64,000 bases of DNA from an uncultured Pelagibacteraceae bacterium (GTDB taxonomy: Bacteria > Pseudomonadota > Alphaproteobacteria > Pelagibacterales > Pelagibacteraceae), in assembly GCA_902514665.1 (NCBI GenBank), contig CABXRS010000002.1:1-64000 (forward strand), read 5' to 3'. The notes below the pieces were generated by a model, which saw only the letters and a list, made by a program, of their open reading frames with translations, did not search any database and was not told where the DNA came from. Made by a program: the position numbers and the translations under genes. Positions within the stretch are counted from its first letter, which is position 1. Every line of letters begins with the position of its first letter. Below are positions 30,024 to 39,974 of the stretch, piece after piece.

Positions 30024-31460
30024 ATGGATAAAATAATCATCTACGATACTGAGACAACTAATAGTACTATCTGGGGGAGCATTATCGAGGTTGGTGCGGT
30101 GGTTGTAGATAAAAACCTCAAAGAAATTGGAAAGTTAAATATTCGTGGGCGAATGCCGGAAGGAGAAGTACCAAGCGCTAAAGCACTTCTAGTAAACTCC
30201 ACAAGTATTGATTTACTTACCAAAGGTAACTATTCACATTATGACTTTCTAGGAGCTGTCGAAAATTTCTTTTCAAAAGCAGGTCCATCTTTGTTTATGG
30301 GTTGGAGCAACCTTAATTTTGATCGTCGAATGTTTCACTTTAATTTTTTTAAAGGAAACAGATATCCTTATTTAACCCACTCTTCACCCAATCAAGAAAC
30401 CGATGGTCTACATGTTGCAAGAGCTGCTCAAACTATAAACTCAGAAACTTTAAAAACAGAATTAACTCCTGCAGGAAATGAAAGTTTAGCTTTAGAAGCA
30501 TTAGCAAGACAACAAGGATTTGATACGAAACAACAACACACTGCTTATCATGATGCTTTTACAAGCTTAAAAATACTTAGAATTATCAAAGATCAACATA
30601 AAGATAATTGGGAAAAATTTTTAAGTACTTCAACAAAGAGCAGTGTTGAGTCACTTTTAAAAAGTGAAGGAATTTATTCTATTTTTGAGAATGTAAAAGG
30701 AAGAAATATGATGTATCTCGTTTGTACACTTCATCCAGAACATTGTTTTCATCCTACCTATGTGTCTTGGGGATATGTTTGGGATTTACGAAGAGATCCA
30801 GAACCTTTTTTAAATTTGTCAGTTAATGAGCTTAAAGCAAATTTGAAAAAAATTAGTCCTAAAGCATTAAGGGTGTTAAAAACTAATAAGGCTCCAGTAG
30901 TTTTAGATAAAAAATTTGCATTAAAAGAAAAAGCATATTCAGAATTAGATTTAGAAATAATTCTGAAAAGAGCAAAATTAGTGAGAAGAAGTGAAAATTT
31001 TTGCAAAAATATTCAAATTATTAATAGGGAAGCTGCTGAAGAGAAAGCCCAAACTCAAACACAAGAAGATTTACTACCAGAGGAAACTTTGTATGAAAAA
31101 TTTATTCCCAATAAAGATACAGCGTTATTTAAAATATGGCACAGTTCGTCGTGGGAGGACAAATTAAGATTATTAGATAAGTTTCAAGATAAACGATGTA
31201 GCTGGTTTGGCCAAAAAATTATTTACCAAGAAGCACCTCATATTTTACCTCCTGATTTATACAAAAATATTAAAAGTGAAATAGCTAGGAGAATATTAAG
31301 TAAAAATAAAGAAAAATGGCAAACCATCGGAATGGCTTATACTGAAATTGATACATTGAGAGATCAAGCATCTAATCGAGAGGATCAGGAAGAGTTGAAA
31401 AAATTAGATGAAATTAATGAATTTATAATGTCCATTGAAAAAAAATATGAAATTGCCTAG
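30024..31460 (+). CDS. sbcB: Exodeoxyribonuclease I (DnaQ-like 3'-5' exonuclease)
   Basis: IIYDTETTNS (ExoI), FMGWSNLNFDRRMFHFNFFK (ExoII), HTAYHDAFTSLKIL (ExoIII), ExoI-type C-terminal region. Confidence 0.87.
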   Translation: MDKIIIYDTETTNSTIWGSIIEVGAVVVDKNLKEIGKLNIRGRMPEGEVPSAKALLVNSTSIDLLTKGNYSHYDFLGAVENFFSKAGPSLFMGWSNLNFDRRMFHFNFFKGNRYPYLTHSSPNQETDGLHVARAAQTINSETLKTELTPAGNESLALEALARQQGFDTKQQHTAYHDAFTSLKILRIIKDQHKDNWEKFLSTSTKSSVESLLKSEGIYSIFENVKGRNMMYLVCTLHPEHCFHPTYVSWGYVWDLRRDPEPFLNLSVNELKANLKKISPKALRVLKTNKAPVVLDKKFALKEKAYSELDLEIILKRAKLVRRSENFCKNIQIINREAAEEKAQTQTQEDLLPEETLYEKFIPNKDTALFKIWHSSSWEDKLRLLDKFQDKRCSWFGQKIIYQEAPHILPPDLYKNIKSEIARRILSKNKEKWQTIGMAYTEIDTLRDQASNREDQEELKKLDEINEFIMSIEKKYEIA

Positions 31461-31494
31461 TTGACTTTGAGGCTCCAATTTATAGAAAGGATTT

Positions 31495-31812
31495 ATGCTT
31501 ATTAATTTTAAAGATGAAGATTTTGACAGTAAAATTAAAAATGAAGAGGTATCAGTAATACAATTTTCAGCAGCGTGGTGTGGCCCATGCAAAGCTCTAA
31601 AGCCAGTGATGGATAAATTATCAGATGAATACAAAGACAAAGCAAATTTTTATATCACTGATATTGAAGATGAAGGAATTAATACAGGTTCAGCAGCAGG
31701 GATCCGTGGAGTTCCAACAGTGATAATATATAAAAAAGGACAAGAAGTAAGTCGAAAGGTCGGGGGAGTTCCAGAAGGTCATATGAAAGAATTCCTAGAC
31801 GAAAATATTTAG
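31495..31812 (+). CDS. trxA: Thioredoxin
   Basis: AAWCGPCKALKPVMDKLSDEY, GVPTVIIYKKG. Confidence 0.94.
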   Translation: MLINFKDEDFDSKIKNEEVSVIQFSAAWCGPCKALKPVMDKLSDEYKDKANFYITDIEDEGINTGSAAGIRGVPTVIIYKKGQEVSRKVGGVPEGHMKEFLDENI

Positions 31813-33077
31813 TTTAGATTTAACACCTCACCAGCAAGATACAAAGATCCCGTTACCAAAATTATATCGTTTTCCTTGACTGGAATTGACTTGATAGCAT
31901 CAATAATACTTTCTTTATATTTAACGTTATCAAAATTATTTAGTTTATTTTTCAACACTTTCCCTTTAATCGAGTTTGGTTGATTAGGGATATCTATAGT
32001 GGTCAAGGAGGTAATATTTTTAAAGTAACTCATATATTTTTTATGATCTTTGTTGCCCATCATACCTAGAATAATATGTTTATCACACTTCAAACTTTCC
32101 AAATATTCATTTAAAACTTTTGCTCCTAAAGGGTTATGAGATCCATCAACAAGTAATTTATTATTTTTTACGAATTCTTTAAGTTTACCAGAATTTATCT
32201 CTTGGAGCCGTGCAATACTTTTAATTTTAGTTATTCCATTTTTAATATGTTTTTCACCTACTTTTAATTGGTCAATTGATCTTAAGGTTGCTATTGCAGT
32301 TGCAATATTTTCTAACTGAAATTGACCTTTGACGTTTGGAATTGGAAGCTTAATGCCACCATCTTTATCTTCATAAAAAATAAAGCCATTCTCATTAAAT
32401 GAATAATTATAATCTTCATTAAAATAATATTTTTTTGATGGATTTTTTGTAATTGAATTTTTTATTTCATTAACAATTTCAGATGAATTTTGTTTTGCAA
32501 TAATAATATTAGAATTTACTAAAGTTGAAGTTTTTTCATATATTATTTTTTTAGTTGTTTGTTCGTTTTTAGGTAGCCAATCTAAATGATCTAATCCAAT
32601 AGAAGTTACAATACTTGCTAAATTATTTTTTAGTATATTTGTTGCATCAAACCGGTGAAACAACCCAGCTTCAATTAAGTTAATATTTTCAGGGTATTTT
32701 GAGGCATTATAAAAGTAGGCTGCAGTTAATATTTCAAAAAAAGTTATTGGTTCGTTATTATTTGCCTGCTCGATTTCCTCAAAAAGAATTACAAGATCAT
32801 CATCATTTAATTCTTCATTATTAAATACAAATCTTTCGTTTATTCTTTTGATATGGGGGCTGGTGTAAATATTACACTTAATATTTGCCTCTTTTAAAAT
32901 TGAGAATAAAGCTTGAATTGTTGAATATTTACCATTAGTTCCAACTACAGAAATTGATTTTAATTTGTTCTGTGGATTTCCAAGGATTTTACAGAGTTTT
33001 TTTATTCTATTTAAACTTAGATCTATCTCTTTAGGATGCAACTTTTGTAAGCGATTGACTATCTTCTGAAGTTTCAT
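31809..33077 (-). CDS. folC: Folylpolyglutamate synthase / dihydrofolate synthase
   Basis: SVVGTNGKYSTIQAL, SPHIKRINERF, SIGLDHLDWL, VDGSHNPLGAKVL. Confidence 0.92.
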   Translation of the reverse strand: MKLQKIVNRLQKLHPKEIDLSLNRIKKLCKILGNPQNKLKSISVVGTNGKYSTIQALFSILKEANIKCNIYTSPHIKRINERFVFNNEELNDDDLVILFEEIEQANNNEPITFFEILTAAYFYNASKYPENINLIEAGLFHRFDATNILKNNLASIVTSIGLDHLDWLPKNEQTTKKIIYEKTSTLVNSNIIIAKQNSSEIVNEIKNSITKNPSKKYYFNEDYNYSFNENGFIFYEDKDGGIKLPIPNVKGQFQLENIATAIATLRSIDQLKVGEKHIKNGITKIKSIARLQEINSGKLKEFVKNNKLLVDGSHNPLGAKVLNEYLESLKCDKHIILGMMGNKDHKKYMSYFKNITSLTTIDIPNQPNSIKGKVLKNKLNNFDNVKYKESIIDAIKSIPVKENDIILVTGSLYLAGEVLNLN

Positions 33078-33960
33078 TTTGTTCAGAAGTTATAACAGAA
33101 TTTTGCTTTAACAATATTGATAATAGAGTTCCTATTTTAGAGGCTAATTCTTTTCGTTCAACTATTAGGTCAACAAACCCAGTTTTTTCAACATACTCAC
33201 TCTTTTGAAAACCTTCAGGCAACTCCTCTTTAACAGTGCCTTGAATAACTCTAGCTCCTGCAAATGCAATCAATGCACCAGGTTCTGCAATATTTATATC
33301 ACCAAGCATTGCATAAGAGGCTGTTATTCCTCCTGCAGTAGGATCTGTAATACATACTAAATATGGTAAACCATTTTTTTTTAATTCATTAATTGCCAGG
33401 GTAGTTCTAGTCATCTGAGACAAAGAAATTAAACTTTCCATCATCCTCATTCCACCACCTGCACTAATACACAGGAAAGGTGTTTTATTTTCTATCGCAT
33501 GTTGAATTCCATATAAAAAAGCTTCACCTTCAGCAGCAGCCATTGAGGCACCTAAAAAATCAAAATCAGATGCAACTGCAGTAATTTTAATATTATCTAT
33601 AGTGCCAGATGCAACCATCATACCACACTCTAACCCAGTTTTTTTTCGTGCATTTTTTAATCTGTCTTTGTATGATTTAGAGTCAGTCCAATTTAATGGA
33701 TCATCTTTTGGAATAGGAGTTTTAAATATTTCATAATTATTTTTACCAAATAAAATATCAAATCTCTGTTTAGGTTTTATTCGATGGTGTTTATTACACT
33801 CGGGACAAACCCACAAATTACTTTCTAAATCTTTTTTAAGTATTGGGCCTATACAGCATGACGTCCAATCACTATTTGCAATATCTTCTTTCGAAGCTCT
33901 TTCTTTAATAGCTGTTTTGATCTTTTCACCAGCTTTTATTATTTTTGTAATCCAGTTCAT
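33031..33960 (-). CDS. accD: Acetyl-CoA carboxylase carboxyltransferase subunit beta
   Basis: VCPECNKHHRIKPKQRFDILF, SAGGGMRMMESLISLSQMTRT, TDPTAGGITASYAMLGDI. Confidence 0.95.
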   Translation of the reverse strand: MNWITKIIKAGEKIKTAIKERASKEDIANSDWTSCCIGPILKKDLESNLWVCPECNKHHRIKPKQRFDILFGKNNYEIFKTPIPKDDPLNWTDSKSYKDRLKNARKKTGLECGMMVASGTIDNIKITAVASDFDFLGASMAAAEGEAFLYGIQHAIENKTPFLCISAGGGMRMMESLISLSQMTRTTLAINELKKNGLPYLVCITDPTAGGITASYAMLGDINIAEPGALIAFAGARVIQGTVKEELPEGFQKSEYVEKTGFVDLIVERKELASKIGTLLSILLKQNSVITSEQNETSEDSQSLTKVAS

Positions 33961-34757
33961 TTAATTTTATTTTTTAATCTTCTAACTACATTAGTAACAT
34001 TTATGACAGCATTTTGTCTGTTTTTAATTGATTTAGATATTTCCTTACAAATCGCGCTTCCTACAACCAAACCATCGGCTTTTTTAAGTGATTTAATAGT
34101 CTTTTCAGTAATTCCAAATCCTATTACAACATTTTTTGATTTGTCTTGATTTTTAATTTTGAAATAATTTTCTAAAATTTTTTTAGGGGAAACTTTTAAT
34201 TTTCCTCCTGTAGTTGACAACATACTTATATAATAAATCATATCATGAGAGTCTCTGACAATTTTTTTTAATCTTGAACTTGATGTAGTAGGAGACACTA
34301 ATTGAACAAAATTAATACCATTTCTTTTGCATTTTTTAGAAAAACTTTTATTTTCTGGGTGTGGTAGATCAACAACAATTAAACCATCTATTTTTGAACT
34401 TTTACATTTTTTAAGAAATTTATTTTCATTGTATTGATAAATCATATTGTAATAACCCATTAAAATAATAGGGGTCATTTTTTTTGAGAACTTAAATTTT
34501 TTAGCAATTCCAAAAACATCGTTTATTTTAATTCCATTTTTAATGGCTCGGTAAGCACTGGTTTGTATTTGACCACCATCTGCTATAGGAGTGTTGTGAG
34601 GGAAGCCTAGCTCACATATATCAGCAAAAGCTGATATGGATTTGAGGATTTCCAAAGATCTTTTTTTAGTGTTATCACCAGCAACTGTATAAGTTAACAA
34701 CGCTGGTCTGTTAGCATTTTTTGCTCTTTTGAAAGCTTGGTTAATTAATGAGACCAT
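33957..34757 (-). CDS. trpA: Tryptophan synthase alpha chain
   Basis: CELGFPHNTPIADGGQIQTSAYRAI, MGYYNMIYQY, GLIVVDLPHPE. Confidence 0.95.
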   Translation of the reverse strand: MVSLINQAFKRAKNANRPALLTYTVAGDNTKKRSLEILKSISAFADICELGFPHNTPIADGGQIQTSAYRAIKNGIKINDVFGIAKKFKFSKKMTPIILMGYYNMIYQYNENKFLKKCKSSKIDGLIVVDLPHPENKSFSKKCKRNGINFVQLVSPTTSSSRLKKIVRDSHDMIYYISMLSTTGGKLKVSPKKILENYFKIKNQDKSKNVVIGFGITEKTIKSLKKADGLVVGSAICKEISKSIKNRQNAVINVTNVVRRLKNKIK

Positions 34758-35986
34758 TAATTTTTACCTAATCTTTCTTTTAAGATATCCCTGTCTTTTT
34801 TTGCATCTCCACAAGAATTTACAATTATAATTGTATCCTTACTTAGCTTTGGTGCAATTTTAACAGCTTCTGCAAACGCGTGACTTGGTTCTAAACTTGG
34901 GTTTAGGTTTTCAAACTTGGTTACCATAATGTGAGCATTTAAAGCCTCTTCATCAGTTGCATAAGTATATCTTGCTCTTCTAGTATCTTTTAAGAAGCAA
35001 TGGATAGGACTTACACCTGGATAATCTAATCCCGCACTTATTGACTCTGTTTTATTAATTTGACCTTCATTATCTTGGCAAACATATGAAGCAGCACCAT
35101 GTAAAATTCCAATTTTTGCATTTCTGCTTAATGGAGCTGCATGAAGTTTTGATTTTTTAGGTCCACCTGCCTCAACTCCAATCAGCTCAATTTGCTTTTT
35201 GTCAAAATCTATAAATTCACTCCAGAAGCCATAAGCTGAACTTCCACCACCCACACAATTGATTAATTTAATTTTTTTTGGGATTTTTTTAAATTCTGCT
35301 TTTAATTGTACCTTTAATTCTCTGGATATTTGAGCAGTGCTCCAACCACATATTTTAACAAATATATTTGGACCTACGGTACTACCAACACACATATGAG
35401 TATTATCACAATTTGATACCCAATATCTCATACATTCACTAACAGCATCAACCAAAGTCTGACTACCTGAATACACCGGAACAATCTCTGCTCCATTTTT
35501 TTTCATTGCATCGCAATTTGGTTTTTGTCTTTTAATATCTTTAGCACCCATAAATATTTTACATTTCAAGCCAAACTTTTTTGCAGCCATACTTAACATT
35601 TTTCCTGCATACCCCGCACCTGTGTCACCAACAATATATTTTTTACCCATTGCTTTACAAAGAAGCGCATGCACAGTTGCATTATATATTTTATGAGCAC
35701 CACCATTGGCTTCAGAAACAACTTTTGCCCATATTTGTGCACCACCTAGATGAGCAGATAAATTATCTAATTTTACAAAAGAGGTTGGAGAACCAATATA
35801 ATTTTTAAAATAATAGTCTCTCTTCTTAATAAATTTTTTATCTTTTCTTAATTTTTTAAATTCTTCTGTTAAATCCTCTACAGGTTTTTTTAGAGTTTCG
35901 GGAATAAAACTACCACCAAATTTTCCTCCCCAAAAACCAAATTGGTCATGTTGATCAATTAATGGAACACCTTTTTTAAGTTTCAT
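34757..35986 (-). CDS. trpB: Tryptophan synthase beta chain
   Basis: GGAHKIYNATVHALL, GDTGAGYAGKMLSMAAKKFGLKCKIFMGAKDI, CVGGGSSAYGFW. Confidence 0.95.
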   Translation of the reverse strand: MKLKKGVPLIDQHDQFGFWGGKFGGSFIPETLKKPVEDLTEEFKKLRKDKKFIKKRDYYFKNYIGSPTSFVKLDNLSAHLGGAQIWAKVVSEANGGAHKIYNATVHALLCKAMGKKYIVGDTGAGYAGKMLSMAAKKFGLKCKIFMGAKDIKRQKPNCDAMKKNGAEIVPVYSGSQTLVDAVSECMRYWVSNCDNTHMCVGSTVGPNIFVKICGWSTAQISRELKVQLKAEFKKIPKKIKLINCVGGGSSAYGFWSEFIDFDKKQIELIGVEAGGPKKSKLHAAPLSRNAKIGILHGAASYVCQDNEGQINKTESISAGLDYPGVSPIHCFLKDTRRARYTYATDEEALNAHIMVTKFENLNPSLEPSHAFAEAVKIAPKLSKDTIIIVNSCGDAKKDRDILKERLGKN

Positions 35987-36605
35987 TTTTAATTTGTTTT
36001 ACTTTTTTTAAAAAAATTTTTATTTTGGATAGATCTTTTAATCCAGAAGTTTCTAAGCCTCCAGATAAATCTATAAAATCAGCTATTTTTCCATAATTTT
36101 CTAAATCATCGTTGTATTTAATATTACCAGCAATCATCAATTTTTTATTAATTTTTATGTCTTTAATTATATCATGATCAAATGCTTCACTTTTTTCATA
36201 ACCTTTACTATCAAATAAATAAATATCAGTTACCTCATTAAAATCTTGATATTTTTTTAGATCTGATTTGTCTTTAATGGTAAATGCTGTGATAATTTTT
36301 TTATTATAAGTACTTTTTATAGAACTTATTTGTTCTGGAGTACAATCATATAATTGGTAATAATCAAAAGGTAGATTTTTAATTTTTTCTAATATTTCTT
36401 CATTAGGTTTGACTAATACAGCAACATAATGACAATTATTTTTCTTTATATTTAATAATTTTTCTAATTTATCAAACTCAACATACCTAGGACTTTTTTG
36501 ATAGTTACAAATAAAACCAATAAATTCTGGTGGATATGGATGATTAACGATAAAGCTTAATGTATCTGGATCAGAGACTCCACAGATTTTACAGCCCTTG
36601 ATCAT
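35976..36605 (-). CDS. trpF: Phosphoribosylanthranilate isomerase
   Basis: KGCKICGVSDPDTLSFI, FIDLSGGLETSGLKDLSKI; adjacent to trpB. Confidence 0.9.
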   Translation of the reverse strand: MIKGCKICGVSDPDTLSFIVNHPYPPEFIGFICNYQKSPRYVEFDKLEKLLNIKKNNCHYVAVLVKPNEEILEKIKNLPFDYYQLYDCTPEQISSIKSTYNKKIITAFTIKDKSDLKKYQDFNEVTDIYLFDSKGYEKSEAFDHDIIKDIKINKKLMIAGNIKYNDDLENYGKIADFIDLSGGLETSGLKDLSKIKIFLKKVKQIKNET

Positions 36606-37294
36606 TGGCTTAAATGATCAATTAATTTTTTTACATTAAGTTTAATGTTGCCTTTGGTAAGCGATCTACCCATTACAACGCCTGATACTTTATTATTAAA
36701 AGCATCTTTTGGAGTCATTACTCTTACTTGATCGTTCAAATTATCTCCTGGTAGTCTAATACCAGGTGTTATTATTAAAAAATTAGTAAATTTTTTCCTA
36801 ATCATTTTGGACTCAAGTGGTGAACAAACAATCCCATCACAACCTGACCTTTTTATAAGCTCACCTTGTTTTAAAACTAATTGTCGAACATTTTTTGTAT
36901 GGCCTATCTCTTTCAAAGATTTATTATTTAAGCTTGTTAAAATTGTAACACCTAAGATTTTCAAGTTTTTATTAATTTTTTTAGCATGTTTTTTCACAGC
37001 TTTTAGCATATCGAGACCACCATTTGCATGAACTGTAATATACTTACATTTTTTTAAATCTTTCAAACTATCAATTGCTGAAATAGCAGTTTGAGGAATA
37101 TCATTGATTTTTAAATCTAACCAAAAATCGCTTTTAAATTTCTCAAGAAACTTTCTTCCATTTTTAGAGTAAAAAAGTTGTAATCCAAATTTTGGAATAA
37201 TCTTCAATTTTTTATTTTTTGTTTGGATAATAATATCATTAATTTTTTTTATGTTTGATGCATCACAAGCAACAAATATAATTTTATTCTTCAT
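36602..37294 (-). CDS. pyrF: Orotidine 5'-phosphate decarboxylase
   Basis: FWLDLKINDIPQTA, GCDGIVCSPLE, ITPGIRLPGDNLNDQVRVMTPKDA. Confidence 0.94.
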   Translation of the reverse strand: MKNKIIFVACDASNIKKINDIIIQTKNKKLKIIPKFGLQLFYSKNGRKFLEKFKSDFWLDLKINDIPQTAISAIDSLKDLKKCKYITVHANGGLDMLKAVKKHAKKINKNLKILGVTILTSLNNKSLKEIGHTKNVRQLVLKQGELIKRSGCDGIVCSPLESKMIRKKFTNFLIITPGIRLPGDNLNDQVRVMTPKDAFNNKVSGVVMGRSLTKGNIKLNVKKLIDHLSQ

Positions 37295-37574
37295 TATTTA
37301 ATTTTTTAAACAAGTCCTTAGACATTTTAAAGTGAATAGTTTTCTTTTCAGGAGTATTTACCTTTTCTCCTGTTTTGGGATTCCTCGATATTCTGGCTTT
37401 TTGAATGTTAGTATAAAATACACCAAAACCTCTAAGTTCTACACGATCTCCTCTTCTTAGAGCCCTTCTTATTTCGTTTAAAATTATGTTTGTAAATTTT
37501 TCTAAGTCTTTTTTTAAGAAATTAGGGTAATTGTCTGAAAGTTGTTTTAAAAGCTTTGATTTTACAATAGCCAA
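37284..37574 (-). CDS. ihfB: Integration host factor beta-like DNA-binding protein
   Basis: HU/IHF fold: ALRRGDRVELRGFGVFYTNIQKARISRNPKTGEKVNTPEKKTIHFKMSK; downstream of rpsA. Confidence 0.9.
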   Translation of the reverse strand: MAIVKSKLLKQLSDNYPNFLKKDLEKFTNIILNEIRRALRRGDRVELRGFGVFYTNIQKARISRNPKTGEKVNTPEKKTIHFKMSKDLFKKLNNEE

Positions 37575-37591
37575 TTTAGATCTTCTTAATT

Positions 37592-39316
37592 TTAATTATC
37601 TTCTTCTTTTTTCTTTAAATCCTCTGATAAAGATGAAAATGGTAAGTTTTTACCAGATCCCTCTGATCCATATTTTTCTAATGCTTCTTTTTTTTCTATT
37701 TCCTCAAGTAATTTTATACTTAGTGAGACTTTTCTTTTTTTAAAATCTATATCAGCTATTGCACAATCAAGTTTTTCTCCACCTGTCCATCTATTAGGCC
37801 TTGCATCTGCAACGTTGATAGCAATTGCAGATTTTTTAATTTGAAAGTCCATTTCACATCCTTCAGGTCTAACCGTTAGGCCTTTATTATCAGTAGATAC
37901 AACCTTTACAGTGATAGTCTGATTTTTAGTTTTATCTTTGAAGAAATCAAAAGGATCTGTTTGAGTTTGTCTTAAACCAACTCTTATTTTTTGTTCTGCG
38001 GTTTTTATCTCGAGAACCATTACCTTAATTTTATCACCCTTATTGTATTTTTGTAATTCTTCTTCTCCATTATTTAAGTAAGTTAAGTCATTGCAGTGTA
38101 AAAACGCATCTATATCTAAATTGTCGATTTTAACAAACAATGAGTATTCATTTTTATTTACAATTTCGCCTTCAACAACAGTGTTGATAGGGAATTTTTT
38201 TTCAAAAGTTTCAAAAGGATTTTCTTGTGTCAATCTATGTGAAATAGCAACTCTTCTCTTGTCTTTATCTATTTCAGTAATTACACAATCAATTTCATCA
38301 CCGATTTTAAACATTTTTTTAGCTGACACGTTTTTCTTTGTCCAACTAAGCTCACTTGAGTGAAGAAGAGTTGTCAAGCCTGGCTCTAATTCGCAGAAGG
38401 CCCCAAAGTCCATTAGTTTTACAACCTTAACTTTATATATTTTATTTAGTTCGTAATTTTCTATATGTTCAAAAGGATCTGGTGATAACTGTTTTACTGA
38501 ACAACCAACTTGTAATTTTTCTTTATCAACACTTATAACTTTTAAATCATGTTTTTCTCCAATATTAAACACCTCATCAGGATGGTTAACTCTTGAATAA
38601 GAAATTTCTTGTAAATGAACTAATACATCTAATTCTCCATTAACATTAAAAAAACAACCAAAAGAACTATAACCTTTTACTTCTGCCCCTTTGATAATGT
38701 CGCCTACTTTAAATTTTTCAATAATCTTTGCTTTATCTTCTTTTTTGAATGATGAAATAATTTCTCTTCTTGATACACATGCATTACCCCTAATTTTATC
38801 TAATTTAATAAGGGCAAATTTTTGAGGCTCATTCATTAAATGACTTATATCTTTTAATGGTTTATCGCTTATTTGAGATCCTGGTAAAAACATTAATGAA
38901 CCGGTATCAATATGTTCTACGATACAACCACCTTTACATTTAGAAGTAATTTTACCCATAATTGGTAAATTTTTTTCATACGCTTCAACTAATTTGTCCC
39001 AACCTTTAATTTTTTGTGCTTTGCTTGCCGATACCAAGACTTCACCATTTTTATCTTCAATTTTTTCTAGAAGTACAGGTATTGTTTCACCAACTTTAAT
39101 TTTTTCTGAAAGCCCCATGCTTTTTAATTCATTAATATCTAATACCGGTTCAGACTTTAATCCTTCAACAAAAAGAAAAACAAACTTCTCTGTAATTTTA
39201 TTTATCTTACCTTCTATTATCTTTCCCTCTTCAATTTGTATTTTTGAGAGTTGGCTATTAAGTAATTTTTCGAATTCTTGTGATGCTTGATTAGATAAAT
39301 CTTTATAAATTTCCAT
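37592..39316 (-). CDS. rpsA: 30S ribosomal protein S1
   Basis: Multiple S1 repeats (VGDIIKGAEVKGYSSFGCFFNVNGELDVLVHLQEISYSRVNHPDEVFNIGE); 574 aa. Confidence 0.96.
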   Translation of the reverse strand: MEIYKDLSNQASQEFEKLLNSQLSKIQIEEGKIIEGKINKITEKFVFLFVEGLKSEPVLDINELKSMGLSEKIKVGETIPVLLEKIEDKNGEVLVSASKAQKIKGWDKLVEAYEKNLPIMGKITSKCKGGCIVEHIDTGSLMFLPGSQISDKPLKDISHLMNEPQKFALIKLDKIRGNACVSRREIISSFKKEDKAKIIEKFKVGDIIKGAEVKGYSSFGCFFNVNGELDVLVHLQEISYSRVNHPDEVFNIGEKHDLKVISVDKEKLQVGCSVKQLSPDPFEHIENYELNKIYKVKVVKLMDFGAFCELEPGLTTLLHSSELSWTKKNVSAKKMFKIGDEIDCVITEIDKDKRRVAISHRLTQENPFETFEKKFPINTVVEGEIVNKNEYSLFVKIDNLDIDAFLHCNDLTYLNNGEEELQKYNKGDKIKVMVLEIKTAEQKIRVGLRQTQTDPFDFFKDKTKNQTITVKVVSTDNKGLTVRPEGCEMDFQIKKSAIAINVADARPNRWTGGEKLDCAIADIDFKKRKVSLSIKLLEEIEKKEALEKYGSEGSGKNLPFSSLSEDLKKKEEDN

Positions 39317-39971
39317 TAATAATTTTTTTTTTGTCTATTATTTTTTTTAATTTTAAAAAACATGCTCTTTTAGTAAGGTTTGTCGTATTAATCAATAGGG
39401 AATCTTTTGTTTTCTTTAAAGGTGATATTTTCCTATTAAAGTCACTTTTATCTCGTTTTTTAATGCTTTTTACGACCTCTCTATATGTAACTTTATTTTT
39501 TAATTTTTTTAATTCCTTGAATCTACGTAGAGCTCGAGTTTTTAAATTAGCCGTAATGTAGAATTTAACATCTGCATCTGGAACAATTTTATAGGTAATA
39601 TCTCTCCCATCCAAACAAGAACCACTGTATCTTTTAGGAGGGTTATAAGCAAAGTTTAATTGAAAATCATGAACTAGCTTTCTAACATTTTTTGATCTTG
39701 AAATTAAAGAAGCCTCGGTACCTATCTTGTTAGATAGTAAAATTTTATTAGAAAGATCTTTTACTTTCAATGATTTAATTTTTAATTTAATGAATTTTTG
39801 ATCAAAGTGTTTAGGAAATTTTAATTTTAAGTATGCTATAAATCTATAAATTTTACCCGTGTCTAGATAAAAAAGATTGTAATGTTTAGATAGGGCTTTT
39901 GCTACAGTTCCAGCTCCTGCAGCAGCAGGAGAGTCAATAGCTATTTTTAAAATGTTTTTCCTCTTTATCAA
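39303..39971 (-). CDS. cmk: Cytidylate kinase
   Basis: IAIDSPAAAGAGTVAKALSKHY, LDTGKIYRFIA, CLDGRDITYKIVPDADVKFYITA. Confidence 0.93.
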   Translation of the reverse strand: MIKRKNILKIAIDSPAAAGAGTVAKALSKHYNLFYLDTGKIYRFIAYLKLKFPKHFDQKFIKLKIKSLKVKDLSNKILLSNKIGTEASLISRSKNVRKLVHDFQLNFAYNPPKRYSGSCLDGRDITYKIVPDADVKFYITANLKTRALRRFKELKKLKNKVTYREVVKSIKKRDKSDFNRKISPLKKTKDSLLINTTNLTKRACFLKLKKIIDKKKIINGNL

Positions 39972-39974
39972 TTT

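Noticed and set aside
35581-35808. His-rich 75-aa ORF opposite trpB
   Set aside because: Antisense shadow of a conserved trpB region.
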